Assembly (NCBI RefSeq): GCF_900110645.1
Contig: NZ_FOFB01000021.1
Coordinates: 1-64,000, forward strand
Direction: 5' to 3'
Length of the DNA: 64,000 bases
From: Neolewinella agarilytica
GTDB taxonomy: Bacteria; Bacteroidota; Bacteroidia; Chitinophagales; Saprospiraceae
Shown: positions 46,426 to 55,127 of the stretch, piece by piece
Position numbering within the stretch: position 1 is the first letter of the stretch
Layout of the letters: every line of letters begins with the position of its first letter
Made by a program: the position numbers and the translations under genes
Notes under the pieces: model-generated
What the model was told of the DNA's origin: nothing
What the model saw: only the letters and a program-made list of their open reading frames with translations
Database searches by the model: none

Positions 46426-48240
46426 ATGCAAAAACACTCTTTTCTCCCCTACCTGCTTTTAGTCTCCTTCACCTTCGGATGTCTCTTGCTCAACGGGCAG
46501 GTAGAACTTAGCGGCGAGCTCAGGAAGTGGCACAAAATCACCCTGACCATTGATGGCCCCAATACCAGCGAACTGGCGAATTACAACCCCTTTCTTCATT
46601 ACCGAATGGACGTAACCTTCCGCCACGACTCTGCCACTTACGTTATTCCGGGTTATTTCGCTGCGGATGGTGATGCGGGTAACAGCAGTGCTGACAAGGG
46701 GAACAAATGGCGTGCTCATTTCTCTCCGGGCCACACAGGAGAATGGACCTGGACCGTTAGTTTTCGAAACGGCACGAATGTGGCCGTTAGTGACAACCCC
46801 AATGCCGGAGAGATTGTCGCCGGCGCAGATGGCTTACACGGGCAATTTTCGGTTTCTCCTTCTGACAAGACCGGAAAGGACCTGCGGGCAAAAGGCCGGC
46901 TCTTATTTCATGGCCGCCAGTACCCCGTCTTCGCCGAAACCGGAGAGTACTTCATCAAGTCCGGCACCGACGCACCAGAGAACCTGCTTTCTTACGCCGA
47001 CTTCGACGGTACTTTTCACAATGATGGCCTGAAGGACAATCTGGTTAAAACCTGGGCACCACATCTTTCCGACTGGAAAGCCGGAGATCCTACCTGGAAA
47101 GACGGTAAGGGAAAGGCACTCATCGGCGCCATTAATTACCTGGCCGGTAAGGGGCTCAACGCCTTCAGCTTCCTGACGAATAACATTGCCGGAGACGATA
47201 TGAACGTCTTCCCTTACGTCAGTTACCACAACTACGAGCGGATTGACGTCTCGAAAATGGACCAGTGGGAGATCGTCTTCAGCCACGGTGAACGCCTGGG
47301 GATGTTTCTTCACTTCAAACTGGCCGAAGTGGAGAATCAGGGCTTACTCGACGGCGGAGATCTGGGCCCTCAACGAAAACTCTACTATCGGGAACTCATG
47401 GCCCGCTTCGGGCACCACCTGGCCCTCAACTGGAACGTAGGCGAAGAGAATGGTCTGTGGATGAAAAAACATACAACCCCCTGGCAGAACACGACCCAAC
47501 GACTGGCTATGGCCCGCTACTTTTATGAGAATGATCCCTACCGCCACCACGTCGTTATTCACAACGGTCAGCAGTTTTATGATTTGCTCGGTCCGGAAAG
47601 CCGGTATACCGGATTATCCTACCAGACCAGTAAGCCTGATTTCCGCGAGGTGTACCCCAGCATTCGGCGTTGGCTGGAACTTTCCAAACGGCAAAAGGTA
47701 AATTGGGCCATTGCCATTGACGAACCCGGAGACGCACAGCACAGCCTCGTGCCGGACGCCGATGATGACGGCGTACACGACAACGCTCGCCAAAACGCCC
47801 TCTGGGGAGCCATTATGGCCGGCGGGTGGGGCTCAGAATGGTACTTCGGCTACAAGCACGCGCACTCTGATCTCTCCTGTGAAGATTTCCGCAGCCGGGA
47901 TAAGTTCTGGGATCAGGTACGCTATCACCTGGAGTTTATGGAGCAGGCTAATCTGCCGCTGAAGGAAATGTCTCCCGCCAATGAATTGAGTTCTTCCGAG
48001 AACGACTGGATTCTGGCCAAGAAAGGAGAGGTATACCTGGTACTGCTCAAGATGGGAGAAAAGCCCGACAATCAACTGATTCTGCCCGGCGGCAGTTACA
48101 GCATTCGTCTTTTCAACCCCCGCACGGGGAAAGATACAGGCTCAATGCAAAAGGAGTCCCCGAAGAATGGAAAGATAACGCTACCAAAGCCTCCGTCTGA
48201 GATGGATATGGATTATATCGTACTGGTGAGAAAAATTTAA
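46426..48240 (+). CDS. DUF5060/DUF4038-type predicted glycoside hydrolase, secreted
   Basis: The 604-residue protein has a signal peptide. Residues ~28-120 form a DUF5060-like beta-sandwich (VELSGELRKWHKITLTIDGP, NPFLHYRMDVTF, HFSPGHTGEWTWTV). The centre (~160-490) looks like a clan GH-A TIM barrel: acid/base candidate Glu340 or Glu341 in NWNVGEENG and nucleophile candidate Glu433 in IAIDEPGD. The C-terminus (~510-604) resembles a putative collagen-binding/beta-sandwich domain (LIGKKG-type; VYLVLLKMG, YSIRLFNPRTG). Activity for this family is poorly defined. Divergence from the anhydrosugar operon makes it a candidate carrageenan-type hydrolase for which no endo enzyme is otherwise present. 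Confidence 0.8.
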   Translation: MQKHSFLPYLLLVSFTFGCLLLNGQVELSGELRKWHKITLTIDGPNTSELANYNPFLHYRMDVTFRHDSATYVIPGYFAADGDAGNSSADKGNKWRAHFSPGHTGEWTWTVSFRNGTNVAVSDNPNAGEIVAGADGLHGQFSVSPSDKTGKDLRAKGRLLFHGRQYPVFAETGEYFIKSGTDAPENLLSYADFDGTFHNDGLKDNLVKTWAPHLSDWKAGDPTWKDGKGKALIGAINYLAGKGLNAFSFLTNNIAGDDMNVFPYVSYHNYERIDVSKMDQWEIVFSHGERLGMFLHFKLAEVENQGLLDGGDLGPQRKLYYRELMARFGHHLALNWNVGEENGLWMKKHTTPWQNTTQRLAMARYFYENDPYRHHVVIHNGQQFYDLLGPESRYTGLSYQTSKPDFREVYPSIRRWLELSKRQKVNWAIAIDEPGDAQHSLVPDADDDGVHDNARQNALWGAIMAGGWGSEWYFGYKHAHSDLSCEDFRSRDKFWDQVRYHLEFMEQANLPLKEMSPANELSSSENDWILAKKGEVYLVLLKMGEKPDNQLILPGGSYSIRLFNPRTGKDTGSMQKESPKNGKITLPKPPSEMDMDYIVLVRKI

Positions 48241-48327
48241 GAAAATTATTCAAGGGAATTTAAACGGGTTCAATCAACAATTCGCAAAAAGCCTTGTCTT
48301 AGGGATACACCTAAATCCAATTAAAGC

Positions 48328-49386
48328 ATGCGTTTTCTGTTCTTCTTCCTGCTTTCGTCCTGTAGCATCCTATCGGCTCAATACAGCAAAGGCACCGTGT
48401 ATTTTGGCCAGGAGTCCGGCATTGAATTCCTAAGCGTTACTGACGGTTTATTCGGTGGCTTTGGTATGCGGGCTCGTGGCGGCTATTTCGTGCGTGACCG
48501 ACTACTGCTGGGGGCAGCCGTTGAAGCGGGAGATTTTGCCAGTATTTCTAGCAGAAATCAATTTCAATTCACCCCATTTGCTCGTTATTATTTCCCCTTG
48601 GGCAAATCTAGAAATGCCCAGTTATTCAGTGAAACGGGCCTGACAATAAACTTTGACGAACAAGCAGCATTATCGCCGTCAATCGCTTTGGGCGGCGAAT
48701 ACCAAATAGCACCAGGAGCCATGCTCACGGCTACGGTTCGCCATAATTTTAATACACAACGACTACCAAGACTTTTTACGCTGGGGGTCGGCCTTAATGT
48801 ACTGTTCGGCGAACAGCACAGTCTGGATCCTGCGCTTGGGCACGTAAACAAAGCAGGAGACCTCCTGCTCAACCCCAGCATTGGTAACGCTGCTTTAGGG
48901 TTGAACTTCAGCACTGAATATGCTTTCGCGACTGTGCAGCTGGATGGCGGTTTTTTTCTCTCCAATCATCTGGCACTAATGGTACGGGCTGGATACAATA
49001 CCTTCAGAGCAGACGTCGGCACAGATATTCTTCCCCGCAACCTTACCTCCAATGAAACAGTACTCGGGATGGGGCTGCGCTACCAGATCAATAATGGTAA
49101 ACAGTGGCAGCCTTACGTTCAGGGGGGATTACAACGTTTAAGGCGTGAACAAGCGGGTAATCAGTACTTCATTAATGGTATATCATTCGATGAAATATCT
49201 TTCAAGCACTTATCATTCGACGTTGGAGCAGGAGTAATGTATCATTTATCAACTACCGTAGCATTAGACCTGGGCCTGAGCTGGTTGCCCATCATCCAGA
49301 GTCAATATCCTTTTATACCGCCCGGTGATCAGGTAGCGGCTAATTTCCGGATCGTAGTCTTTCCCTCCCGTTCCGGCCAAAATTAG
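48328..49386 (+). CDS. Outer-membrane beta-barrel protein with two similar halves
   Basis: The protein has 352 residues with a signal peptide (FFFLLSSCSILSAQ). It has no enzyme motif. Alternating hydrophobic/polar beta-strands fill two halves, ~24-165 and ~175-350. Each half has a corresponding order of strands: a GGYFVRDRLLLGAAVEAG / GGFFLSNHLALMVRAGY pair, then FTPFARYYFPLG / GMGLRYQINNG and an LGVGLNVLFG / LGLSWLPI pair. Each half would make one eight-stranded OmpA-like barrel, suggesting a tandem duplication. Function is unknown. It is convergent with gabD. Confidence 0.65.
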   Translation: MRFLFFFLLSSCSILSAQYSKGTVYFGQESGIEFLSVTDGLFGGFGMRARGGYFVRDRLLLGAAVEAGDFASISSRNQFQFTPFARYYFPLGKSRNAQLFSETGLTINFDEQAALSPSIALGGEYQIAPGAMLTATVRHNFNTQRLPRLFTLGVGLNVLFGEQHSLDPALGHVNKAGDLLLNPSIGNAALGLNFSTEYAFATVQLDGGFFLSNHLALMVRAGYNTFRADVGTDILPRNLTSNETVLGMGLRYQINNGKQWQPYVQGGLQRLRREQAGNQYFINGISFDEISFKHLSFDVGAGVMYHLSTTVALDLGLSWLPIIQSQYPFIPPGDQVAANFRIVVFPSRSGQN

Positions 49387-49435
49387 TTAATCAGGCAATC
49401 CACCTGCAGCAGCCAATATTTTACACCTTGACTGT

Positions 49436-50896
49436 TTAACGCTCCACCCCTCCCCAGCACATATACTTCGTCACCAAATACTCTTCCAGACCGTACTTAG
49501 AGCCTTCCCGCCCAAAACCAGATTCTTTGACGCCGCCGAAGGGGGCGACGGCCGTGGAGATCATCCCGGTGTTGATGCCCACCATACCGTATTCCAGAGC
49601 TTCAGCTACGCGCCAGATCAGGGCGTAATCCCGTCCGTAGAAGTAGGCGGCAAGGCCAAAGGGGGTGTCGTTGGCCATCGCGATAACCTCCTCTTCCGTC
49701 TCAAAGCGGAAGATGGGCGCGACGGGTCCGAAGATTTCCTCTTCGCTGACCGCCATGGTATTGTCTACGCCGGTGAGTACCGTTGGCTGATAAAACAAGT
49801 CGCCGGCTTCGGAGCGATTTCCTCCGGTGGTGGCTACGGCACCTTTGCTGACCGCATCGCCAACAATCCGCTCGACCTTCTCTAGCCCGGAGACATTGAT
49901 CAGTGGGCCGATGTCAATGTTCTTCTGCCGGCCATCACCCGGCTTAAGTTTTTTCACCTCCGCCGTTAAAGCTTCGACGAAGCGGTCATACACGCCCGCC
50001 TGCACGAAAAAGCGGTTAGCGCAGACACAGGTCTGCCCTCCATTGCGGTATTTACTGGCCATGGCACCTGCGACCGCGCCCTCAATGTCCGCATCGTCAA
50101 ACACGATGAAGGGAGCATTTCCGCCTAGCTCCAGCGACAACTTCTTTACCGTGCCTGAACACTGCCGCATCAATTCTTTCCCAACCGCCGTAGAGCCCGT
50201 AAAACTCAGTTTACGCACCTCCTTGCTTTTAGTAAGTGTTGCGCCCACTTCTTTTGCCTGATTGGTTGTCAGTATGTTAAGCACCCCCGGAGGTATGCCC
50301 GCTTCTTCGGCTAAAACAGCAAGCGCCAGTGCGGAAAGCGGGGTGTCCTGCGCGGGTTTGATAACCACCGTACATCCCACCGCAAGCGCCGGCGCCACTT
50401 TACGGGTGATCATGGCGTTAGGGAAATTCCAGGGCGTGATGGCCGCCACCACGCCAATGGGCTGCTTGATAACCGTTATCCGTTTGTCCGTTCCGTGCCC
50501 GGGAATGACATCCCCGTATGCACGTTTCCCCTCCTCCGCAAACCACTCAATAAAGGAGGCGCCGTAACGAATTTCACCTTTCGCTTCTTCCAGCGGTTTA
50601 CCCTGCTCCGTAGTGAGAATCAGGGCCAGATCATCCACGTTTTCCATGATCAGCTCGTACCAGCGACGTAAGATGTCGGAGCGTTCGCCGGCCGTTTTAC
50701 GACTCCAGGCGGGGAAGGCACGAGTTGCGGCCTCTATGGCAGATTCAGTCTCTTTCTCTCCAAGATCGGCTACCTTGGTAATCAAACTGCCGTCAAAAGG
50801 ATTGAACACCGAGAACTTCCTGTTGTGCTCCGCTCCCCACCATTGTCCATCGATGTAGGACTGTGTTTGCAAGAGATTTTTCCGGGAGAGTTTCAT
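49436..50896 (-). CDS. gabD: Succinate-semialdehyde dehydrogenase
   Basis: The 486-residue aldehyde dehydrogenase has the GabD pattern: ITPWNFPNAMITRKVAPALAVG, the catalytic Glu in SLELGGNAPFIVFDDAD, catalytic Cys in NGGQTCVCANR, and GREGSKYGLEEYLVTKY at the C-terminus. It oxidises succinate semialdehyde to succinate with NAD(P). It stands alone on the minus strand, convergent with the barrel protein gene and divergent from the thioredoxin-fold lipoprotein pair. A one-mismatch copy of the dispersed motif is inside the gene at 50063-50080, encoding the GAVAGAM area. Confidence 0.9.
   Translation of the reverse strand: MKLSRKNLLQTQSYIDGQWWGAEHNRKFSVFNPFDGSLITKVADLGEKETESAIEAATRAFPAWSRKTAGERSDILRRWYELIMENVDDLALILTTEQGKPLEEAKGEIRYGASFIEWFAEEGKRAYGDVIPGHGTDKRITVIKQPIGVVAAITPWNFPNAMITRKVAPALAVGCTVVIKPAQDTPLSALALAVLAEEAGIPPGVLNILTTNQAKEVGATLTKSKEVRKLSFTGSTAVGKELMRQCSGTVKKLSLELGGNAPFIVFDDADIEGAVAGAMASKYRNGGQTCVCANRFFVQAGVYDRFVEALTAEVKKLKPGDGRQKNIDIGPLINVSGLEKVERIVGDAVSKGAVATTGGNRSEAGDLFYQPTVLTGVDNTMAVSEEEIFGPVAPIFRFETEEEVIAMANDTPFGLAAYFYGRDYALIWRVAEALEYGMVGINTGMISTAVAPFGGVKESGFGREGSKYGLEEYLVTKYMCWGGVER
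50063..50080 (+). repeat. Dispersed motif, one-mismatch copy inside gabD
   Basis: GGCACCTGCG-ACC-GCGCC differs from the consensus at one position. It falls in coding sequence for an alanine/glycine-rich stretch that many aldehyde dehydrogenases share, so coincidence is more likely here than for the exact copies. Confidence 0.3.
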
Positions 50897-50999
50897 AACT
50901 TAAGCGTTTACAGCTATGAACACAGTCGAGTTGAAGGGTGTTCTCCAGGCATCGCTTCTAAGTGATCAACGTGAAGCTGCCACCCGATAATTTTACCCC

Positions 51000-51533
51000 A
51001 TGCGCATATTGCTCTATTTGCTGCCTCTCTTTCTGATTGGCTGTACCTCTTCTACAGACTCAGCCCCTGCTTCGTCTGCGATAACGAACCTCCTACAGCC
51101 TAATAAAGAGGAACTTTCTTACCCGGTGTATGAATCCTTTGATGACATCGCTCCGCTATTCACCCAGGATGATGACAAAACCTACGTGATCAATTTCTGG
51201 GCAACCTGGTGTAAACCCTGCGTGGAGGAAATGCCTTACTTCGAGCAATTAGCGAAAGAGGCTGGCCCGGACACAGAGGTGATTGCGGTGAGTCTGGACT
51301 TTAAAAAAGACATCGAGACCAAGCTGAAGAAGTTCGTTGACGGTCATCCGGACCTCCCGCCAGTCATTGCCCTGGCCGACAGTAAGTACAACGATTGGAT
51401 CGATCGGGTGGACCCTGATTGGGGTGGTGCTATTCCCGTGACGGTGATTTATCGCGGAGATAAGCGGGTTTTTCACTCCGAAAAGTATAATTCCTACGCA
51501 GAACTAAAATCAAGCGTAGACGCTATCCGTTAA
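51000..51533 (+). CDS. TlpA-like thioredoxin-fold lipoprotein
   Basis: The 177-residue protein has lipobox LFLIGC (Cys15) and a thioredoxin active site W-C-K-P-C in FWATWCKPCVEEMPYFEQL (first 18 residues read as NFWATWCKPCVEEMPYFE). A cis-Pro segment follows in AIPVTVIYRG. Such proteins reduce disulfides of periplasmic proteins or act in cytochrome maturation. The following gene, also a thioredoxin-fold lipoprotein, begins 17 bp downstream, so they probably share a transcript and work in the same compartment. Confidence 0.9.
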   Translation: MRILLYLLPLFLIGCTSSTDSAPASSAITNLLQPNKEELSYPVYESFDDIAPLFTQDDDKTYVINFWATWCKPCVEEMPYFEQLAKEAGPDTEVIAVSLDFKKDIETKLKKFVDGHPDLPPVIALADSKYNDWIDRVDPDWGGAIPVTVIYRGDKRVFHSEKYNSYAELKSSVDAIR

Positions 51534-51550
51534 ACCTAAAAAACCAACCA

Positions 51551-52243
51551 ATGAGAATTATCTTCAACCTCCTTCCTCTCGCCCTGCTGCTTATCCTCAG
51601 CGCTTGCGGACAAACCAACCCGGCAGAGGCAAACGCTGCTGAAGTTGAACAGACCACTGCACCTGCGCCTGCGCCCGAGAAGGCCTCAGAACCCATGAGC
51701 GGACTCCAGATCGGCGATGTGGCTCCGGACTTCAAACTCGAAGGCATTGATGGTGAAATGCACAGCCTGGCCACCATGGTGGATGCCAACGGCGAAAAGC
51801 CGAAGGGCTATGCGGTTACATTCACCTGCAACACCTGTCCCTACGCCAAGATGTACGAGCCACGCCTGGTGGCACTGCACGAAAAGCTGAGCAAGATGGG
51901 CTACCCCCTGATTGCTATCCAGCCTAACGACGTGGAACTTAAGCCCGGTGACAACCTGGAAGCCATGAAAGAAAGAGCTGCGGAGCGTGGCTTTGGCTTC
52001 GCTTACGTGATCGATGCCGATCAAAGCGTATACCCGCAGTACGGTGCCAGCAAGACGCCAGAGGTATACCTGCTGGATGCTGACCGTGTTCTGCGTTACC
52101 ACGGTGCCATTGATGACAGCCCACAGGACGCCGAAGCCGTCACGGAAGCCTACGTGGAAATGGCCGTTGCAGCCCTTGAAAAAGGAGAAGACCCCAAGCC
52201 CGCTGAAGTGAAGGCGATTGGGTGTGGCATTAAGGCCAAATAA
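51551..52243 (+). CDS. Redoxin-family thioredoxin-fold lipoprotein
   Basis: The 230-residue protein has lipobox LLILSAC (Cys17) followed by an Ala/Pro/Glu-rich linker (~18-55, APAPAPEKAS). The AhpC/TSA-like fold begins at GDVAPDFKLEGIDG; the active site is C-N-T-C in FTCNTCPYAKMYEPRL, a variant of the CNHCPYV class of redoxins. GASKTPEVYLLDADR carries the cis-Pro region. The role is probably periplasmic disulfide or peroxide chemistry. It follows the TlpA-like gene by 17 bp and ends near a long hairpin. Confidence 0.9.
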   Translation: MRIIFNLLPLALLLILSACGQTNPAEANAAEVEQTTAPAPAPEKASEPMSGLQIGDVAPDFKLEGIDGEMHSLATMVDANGEKPKGYAVTFTCNTCPYAKMYEPRLVALHEKLSKMGYPLIAIQPNDVELKPGDNLEAMKERAAERGFGFAYVIDADQSVYPQYGASKTPEVYLLDADRVLRYHGAIDDSPQDAEAVTEAYVEMAVAALEKGEDPKPAEVKAIGCGIKAK

Positions 52244-52259
52244 TTCCTTGAATAAGGAG

Positions 52260-52343
52260 TTCCTGCTCCGAAAAGCCGAGCCTGCAGGGCGAGCGACTGG
52301 CTATCTTTTACGCTGCTTTGCAACTGGTTTTCCGGAGCAGGAA
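52260..52343. terminator. Bidirectional hairpin between convergent genes
   Basis: TTCCTGCTCCG (52260-52270) pairs perfectly with CGGAGCAGGAA (52333-52343). The pairing is flanked inside by AAAA/TTTT that extends it. The loop of ~60 nt is long for an intrinsic terminator, but the position between a plus-strand and a minus-strand gene end supports a terminating or stabilising role. Confidence 0.5.
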
Positions 52344-52355
52344 TTCTTCCTCTCA

Positions 52356-54989
52356 CTACATCCCCGGTACAATCATTACCGCATTCTGCATCATCCGGCT
52401 GGGCCCGCGCCAGAACATCCGGTAGTGGGGGTTATCCAGGAAATAAACGATGCGCCCGCTCCCGTAAGGGCGCACACCGGCCCAGGTGTTCCCCGCCAGT
52501 GAGGCAAGGTTTTTCGGGGAGGCGTAGCCGGAGGCGAGCAGTTGGCTCGCGTCCGTGGCGTAGCGGCCAACCGTTTGCAGCCCAAGGTCGGGCTTAAGGG
52601 AGTTGGATCCGAATTTCAGTGTATAGACCTCCGGTTTCATGCCGAAGGCAAGCGGGTGGCTAACGTCAATAGTGGCCTTTAGCGCAGAGCCCGGGATACG
52701 CTGTTTGCCAAAGTAATCCGTTCGTTCGCTGTAAGAGAGTAGTTTGGACTCCTGGGAGGTATCCCGGTCCGGAGAGACAATTTCCTGTTGCTTGAGGAAG
52801 CCACTGCGCTTAGTGAAAAACTCGGCGCTGGAGCCGATACTGACCAGCGTTCCGCCATTGGTGAGCCAACGTTTGAGCTCGGCCTGGCCACTTTGGCCAA
52901 AGACTTTTTCCAGGTTCCTGGCGTCGGGCAGGATGAGGACGTCGTAGTCGTTAAGATCGGCCATACCGTAGCGGGAGCCGAACTTGGGGATGTCCGTTTG
53001 GCTGAGCGTAGAAGCTCGAATGCGCTCCACGGGTAGCTCAGTTTCCCAATCGAAGAGGAAATAGACTTGTCCGCTGGTGTAAACATTGAAAGGAGGCTCT
53101 ACGAGCATGGCAACGCGAGGCGGTTTAACGGGAAAATTACGCGTACTGGCCAGGTCGTTGCCATCCTTCATCCGCCCGGTCAGAAAACGATGAATGTTTA
53201 CTTTTTCGGCAGCCGCCAGTTGGCGCATATCCGTTTCAATAGAACGTTCCCGTTCCAGGTTTCGGCCGGCGAGTACAATGAGACTACCCGCTCCGAACTC
53301 GGAACCATCATCGGCCACGAAACCTTCGTTTGCGCTGCGGACGCGGTAGCCTGCCTTCCAGAGTTTCGCCAGGGCGCGGGGGGCATTGCGCTGGCTCCAA
53401 TCAATAACATAGGCGTAGGCCTTGCCATTGCCACCAACGGGTACGACCATGCCACTCTCCTCCACTTCCGTCACGGGCTCCGTATCCACCATCACGGGGC
53501 GGTTAAAGGCGTAGGCCTCCAGGTTGTAGGCCAGAGGCGCTGACCAGGTTGACATATCGTACATCACGCTGTCCTCGATCTGCAGATCATTGCTCAGAAT
53601 GCTGTTGACGAAGAGGTGTCGCGGCTGTTCAGTAGCAACAATCAGACTGCCGGAGGCATATTGTTTTTGGGCGCTGACGCGGGTGCGAAAACTGGTGGCG
53701 GAAGCAGAGAAAGTCTCCGTAGTCCGCTCCACCTCCACGCCGTTGAGCAGAAGCATTTTCAGGACATCATTAAAGTAATCACTGCCATCATTCTCGATCA
53801 GGTAAGCAGTTGCCGAGGCTTTGCTGTTGAGTGGGTTCCAGGCATCCACGCTGTAGTTGATCAGTTCCTTTCGGTTGCGGGCCGATGCCTTGACCTGCGC
53901 CAGGCTCGTGGTGTAATGATCGTATACCCGCTGGCGGAGGGTCAGCACGTAGCCGTCCTCTGTTTCCACGGCGCGGTGTGCGCCGATACCGCCCTGCTCG
54001 GTCAGCATCCCGATAGCGCCCATCACGGAAGGGTAGCTGGACCCGTAGCTCGGGTAGTAGAAATCAAAGCGATCGCGGGTGAAGTAGCTCAAACCCTTCT
54101 TGTTGAATTCGGTGATGTTGGCCCGGCCGAAGGTATCGGCCCAGGTCTCATAAGCATCCGGCAACAGCAGATTCCGGGGCGTGGTGCCGGGTACCGTGAA
54201 GTAGTTGGCATCGTAGCCCTGCTCGTGGTAATCGGTATGTACCTGTGGCATCCATTTCTGGTAGGCAGTGGTATGGCCCCGGCTTTCGGGGTGGACGCCC
54301 CAGACCCAGTCGCGATTCAGGTCGAACCAGTAGTGGTTGGTCCGGCCGTTCGGCCAGGGAGCGTAGTGTTCCAGGTCTCGAGGCTCTTGCCCGCCGGTGT
54401 TACGGGCCACGGAGTTGGCCCAGTACACGTAGCGGTCACGGCCGTCCGGGTTGATGCAGATGAACAGCAGGTTGACCGTTTCTTTGAGGGCGGCCAGGAG
54501 GGCCGCGTCTTTAGTCGTGGCCAGCTCGTAAGCAACCTGCATGGCAGCCTCCGTCGAAGAGGCTTCGTTTCCGTGAATGTTATAGCTGTAAGAGTTTATC
54601 ACGGGATGACCATCCACCAAACTCTGCACCTGCGGCCGCGCCTCCTTGGCTGCATTCACCAGAGCCAGTTGATTAAGCCGGATTTGATCGATCCTGGCCA
54701 TATTAGTTTCATCGCTTATCGTCAGCATGAGCAGCGGCCTCTTCTCATAGCTCTCTCCGTACTTTTCAATGCTGATGCGTGGACTATTGGCCGCCAGCAG
54801 ATGGAAATACTCCACCGAGCGGGCGTATTCCGTAAAGCGTTCGCCAAGCTCATAGCCGAGGAAAGCTGCCGGAGACACGATCTCTCCTACCCTGCCATTA
54901 TCCGGAAGAGGAAGGCGCTGGAAGACGTCTTGTTGTGCAAACGCAACTATCGAAATGAGAAATAGTTGGATGAGTAAAAGTGATCGCAT
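52356..54989 (-). CDS. M14 zinc carboxypeptidase, secreted, with C-terminal GATase-like domain
   Basis: The protein has 877 residues with a signal peptide (LLIQLFLISIVAFAQ). The peptidase domain (~40-380) has the zinc ligands His139 and Glu142 in NIHGNEASS with the third histidine in the VHTDYHEQGYD segment (~250-256), the PDGRDRY and NRDWVWG motifs, and the catalytic Glu in LTEQGGIGAHRA. The C-terminal half (~500-877) looks like the GATase1-like domain often found in these large Bacteroidota peptidases (VLILPDARNLEKVF). It would trim peptides or proteins extracellularly. An exact copy of the dispersed motif lies in the coding sequence near residues 115-121. Confidence 0.92.
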   Translation of the reverse strand: MRSLLLIQLFLISIVAFAQQDVFQRLPLPDNGRVGEIVSPAAFLGYELGERFTEYARSVEYFHLLAANSPRISIEKYGESYEKRPLLMLTISDETNMARIDQIRLNQLALVNAAKEARPQVQSLVDGHPVINSYSYNIHGNEASSTEAAMQVAYELATTKDAALLAALKETVNLLFICINPDGRDRYVYWANSVARNTGGQEPRDLEHYAPWPNGRTNHYWFDLNRDWVWGVHPESRGHTTAYQKWMPQVHTDYHEQGYDANYFTVPGTTPRNLLLPDAYETWADTFGRANITEFNKKGLSYFTRDRFDFYYPSYGSSYPSVMGAIGMLTEQGGIGAHRAVETEDGYVLTLRQRVYDHYTTSLAQVKASARNRKELINYSVDAWNPLNSKASATAYLIENDGSDYFNDVLKMLLLNGVEVERTTETFSASATSFRTRVSAQKQYASGSLIVATEQPRHLFVNSILSNDLQIEDSVMYDMSTWSAPLAYNLEAYAFNRPVMVDTEPVTEVEESGMVVPVGGNGKAYAYVIDWSQRNAPRALAKLWKAGYRVRSANEGFVADDGSEFGAGSLIVLAGRNLERERSIETDMRQLAAAEKVNIHRFLTGRMKDGNDLASTRNFPVKPPRVAMLVEPPFNVYTSGQVYFLFDWETELPVERIRASTLSQTDIPKFGSRYGMADLNDYDVLILPDARNLEKVFGQSGQAELKRWLTNGGTLVSIGSSAEFFTKRSGFLKQQEIVSPDRDTSQESKLLSYSERTDYFGKQRIPGSALKATIDVSHPLAFGMKPEVYTLKFGSNSLKPDLGLQTVGRYATDASQLLASGYASPKNLASLAGNTWAGVRPYGSGRIVYFLDNPHYRMFWRGPSRMMQNAVMIVPGM
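54625..54642 (+). repeat. Dispersed motif TGCACCTGCG-N3-GCGCC, copy 7 (in CDS)
   Basis: This exact copy (spacer GCC) lies inside the M14 peptidase gene, antisense to it. On the coding strand it specifies an ARPQVQ peptide. Out-of-gene copies at 31658 and 58394 translate to the same peptide in one frame, which shows the sequence identity extends beyond chance codon use. Confidence 0.65.
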
Positions 54990-55127
54990 AGTGTTATTTT
55001 GTGCGTTGAAGTTAGGTACTGCGATTAAAATGAAAGTGAAGCAGATTGGGCACGTACTGATCTATCGATAAACCATGACCGGGCAGTGCTCAATTAGTCT
55101 TAAATTATGGTTCAGTGTGATTCTGAC

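Noticed and set aside
51655-51682. Motif-like GCACCTGCGCCTGCGCCC in the redoxin lipoprotein
   Set aside because: It encodes an Ala-Pro repeat linker, which explains the GC-rich pattern without invoking the dispersed element.
53616-54965. A 449-codon plus-strand open frame
   Set aside because: It lies fully antisense to the M14 peptidase gene, which has complete zinc-site motifs and a signal peptide. The plus frame has no domain and arises from GC-rich codon use.
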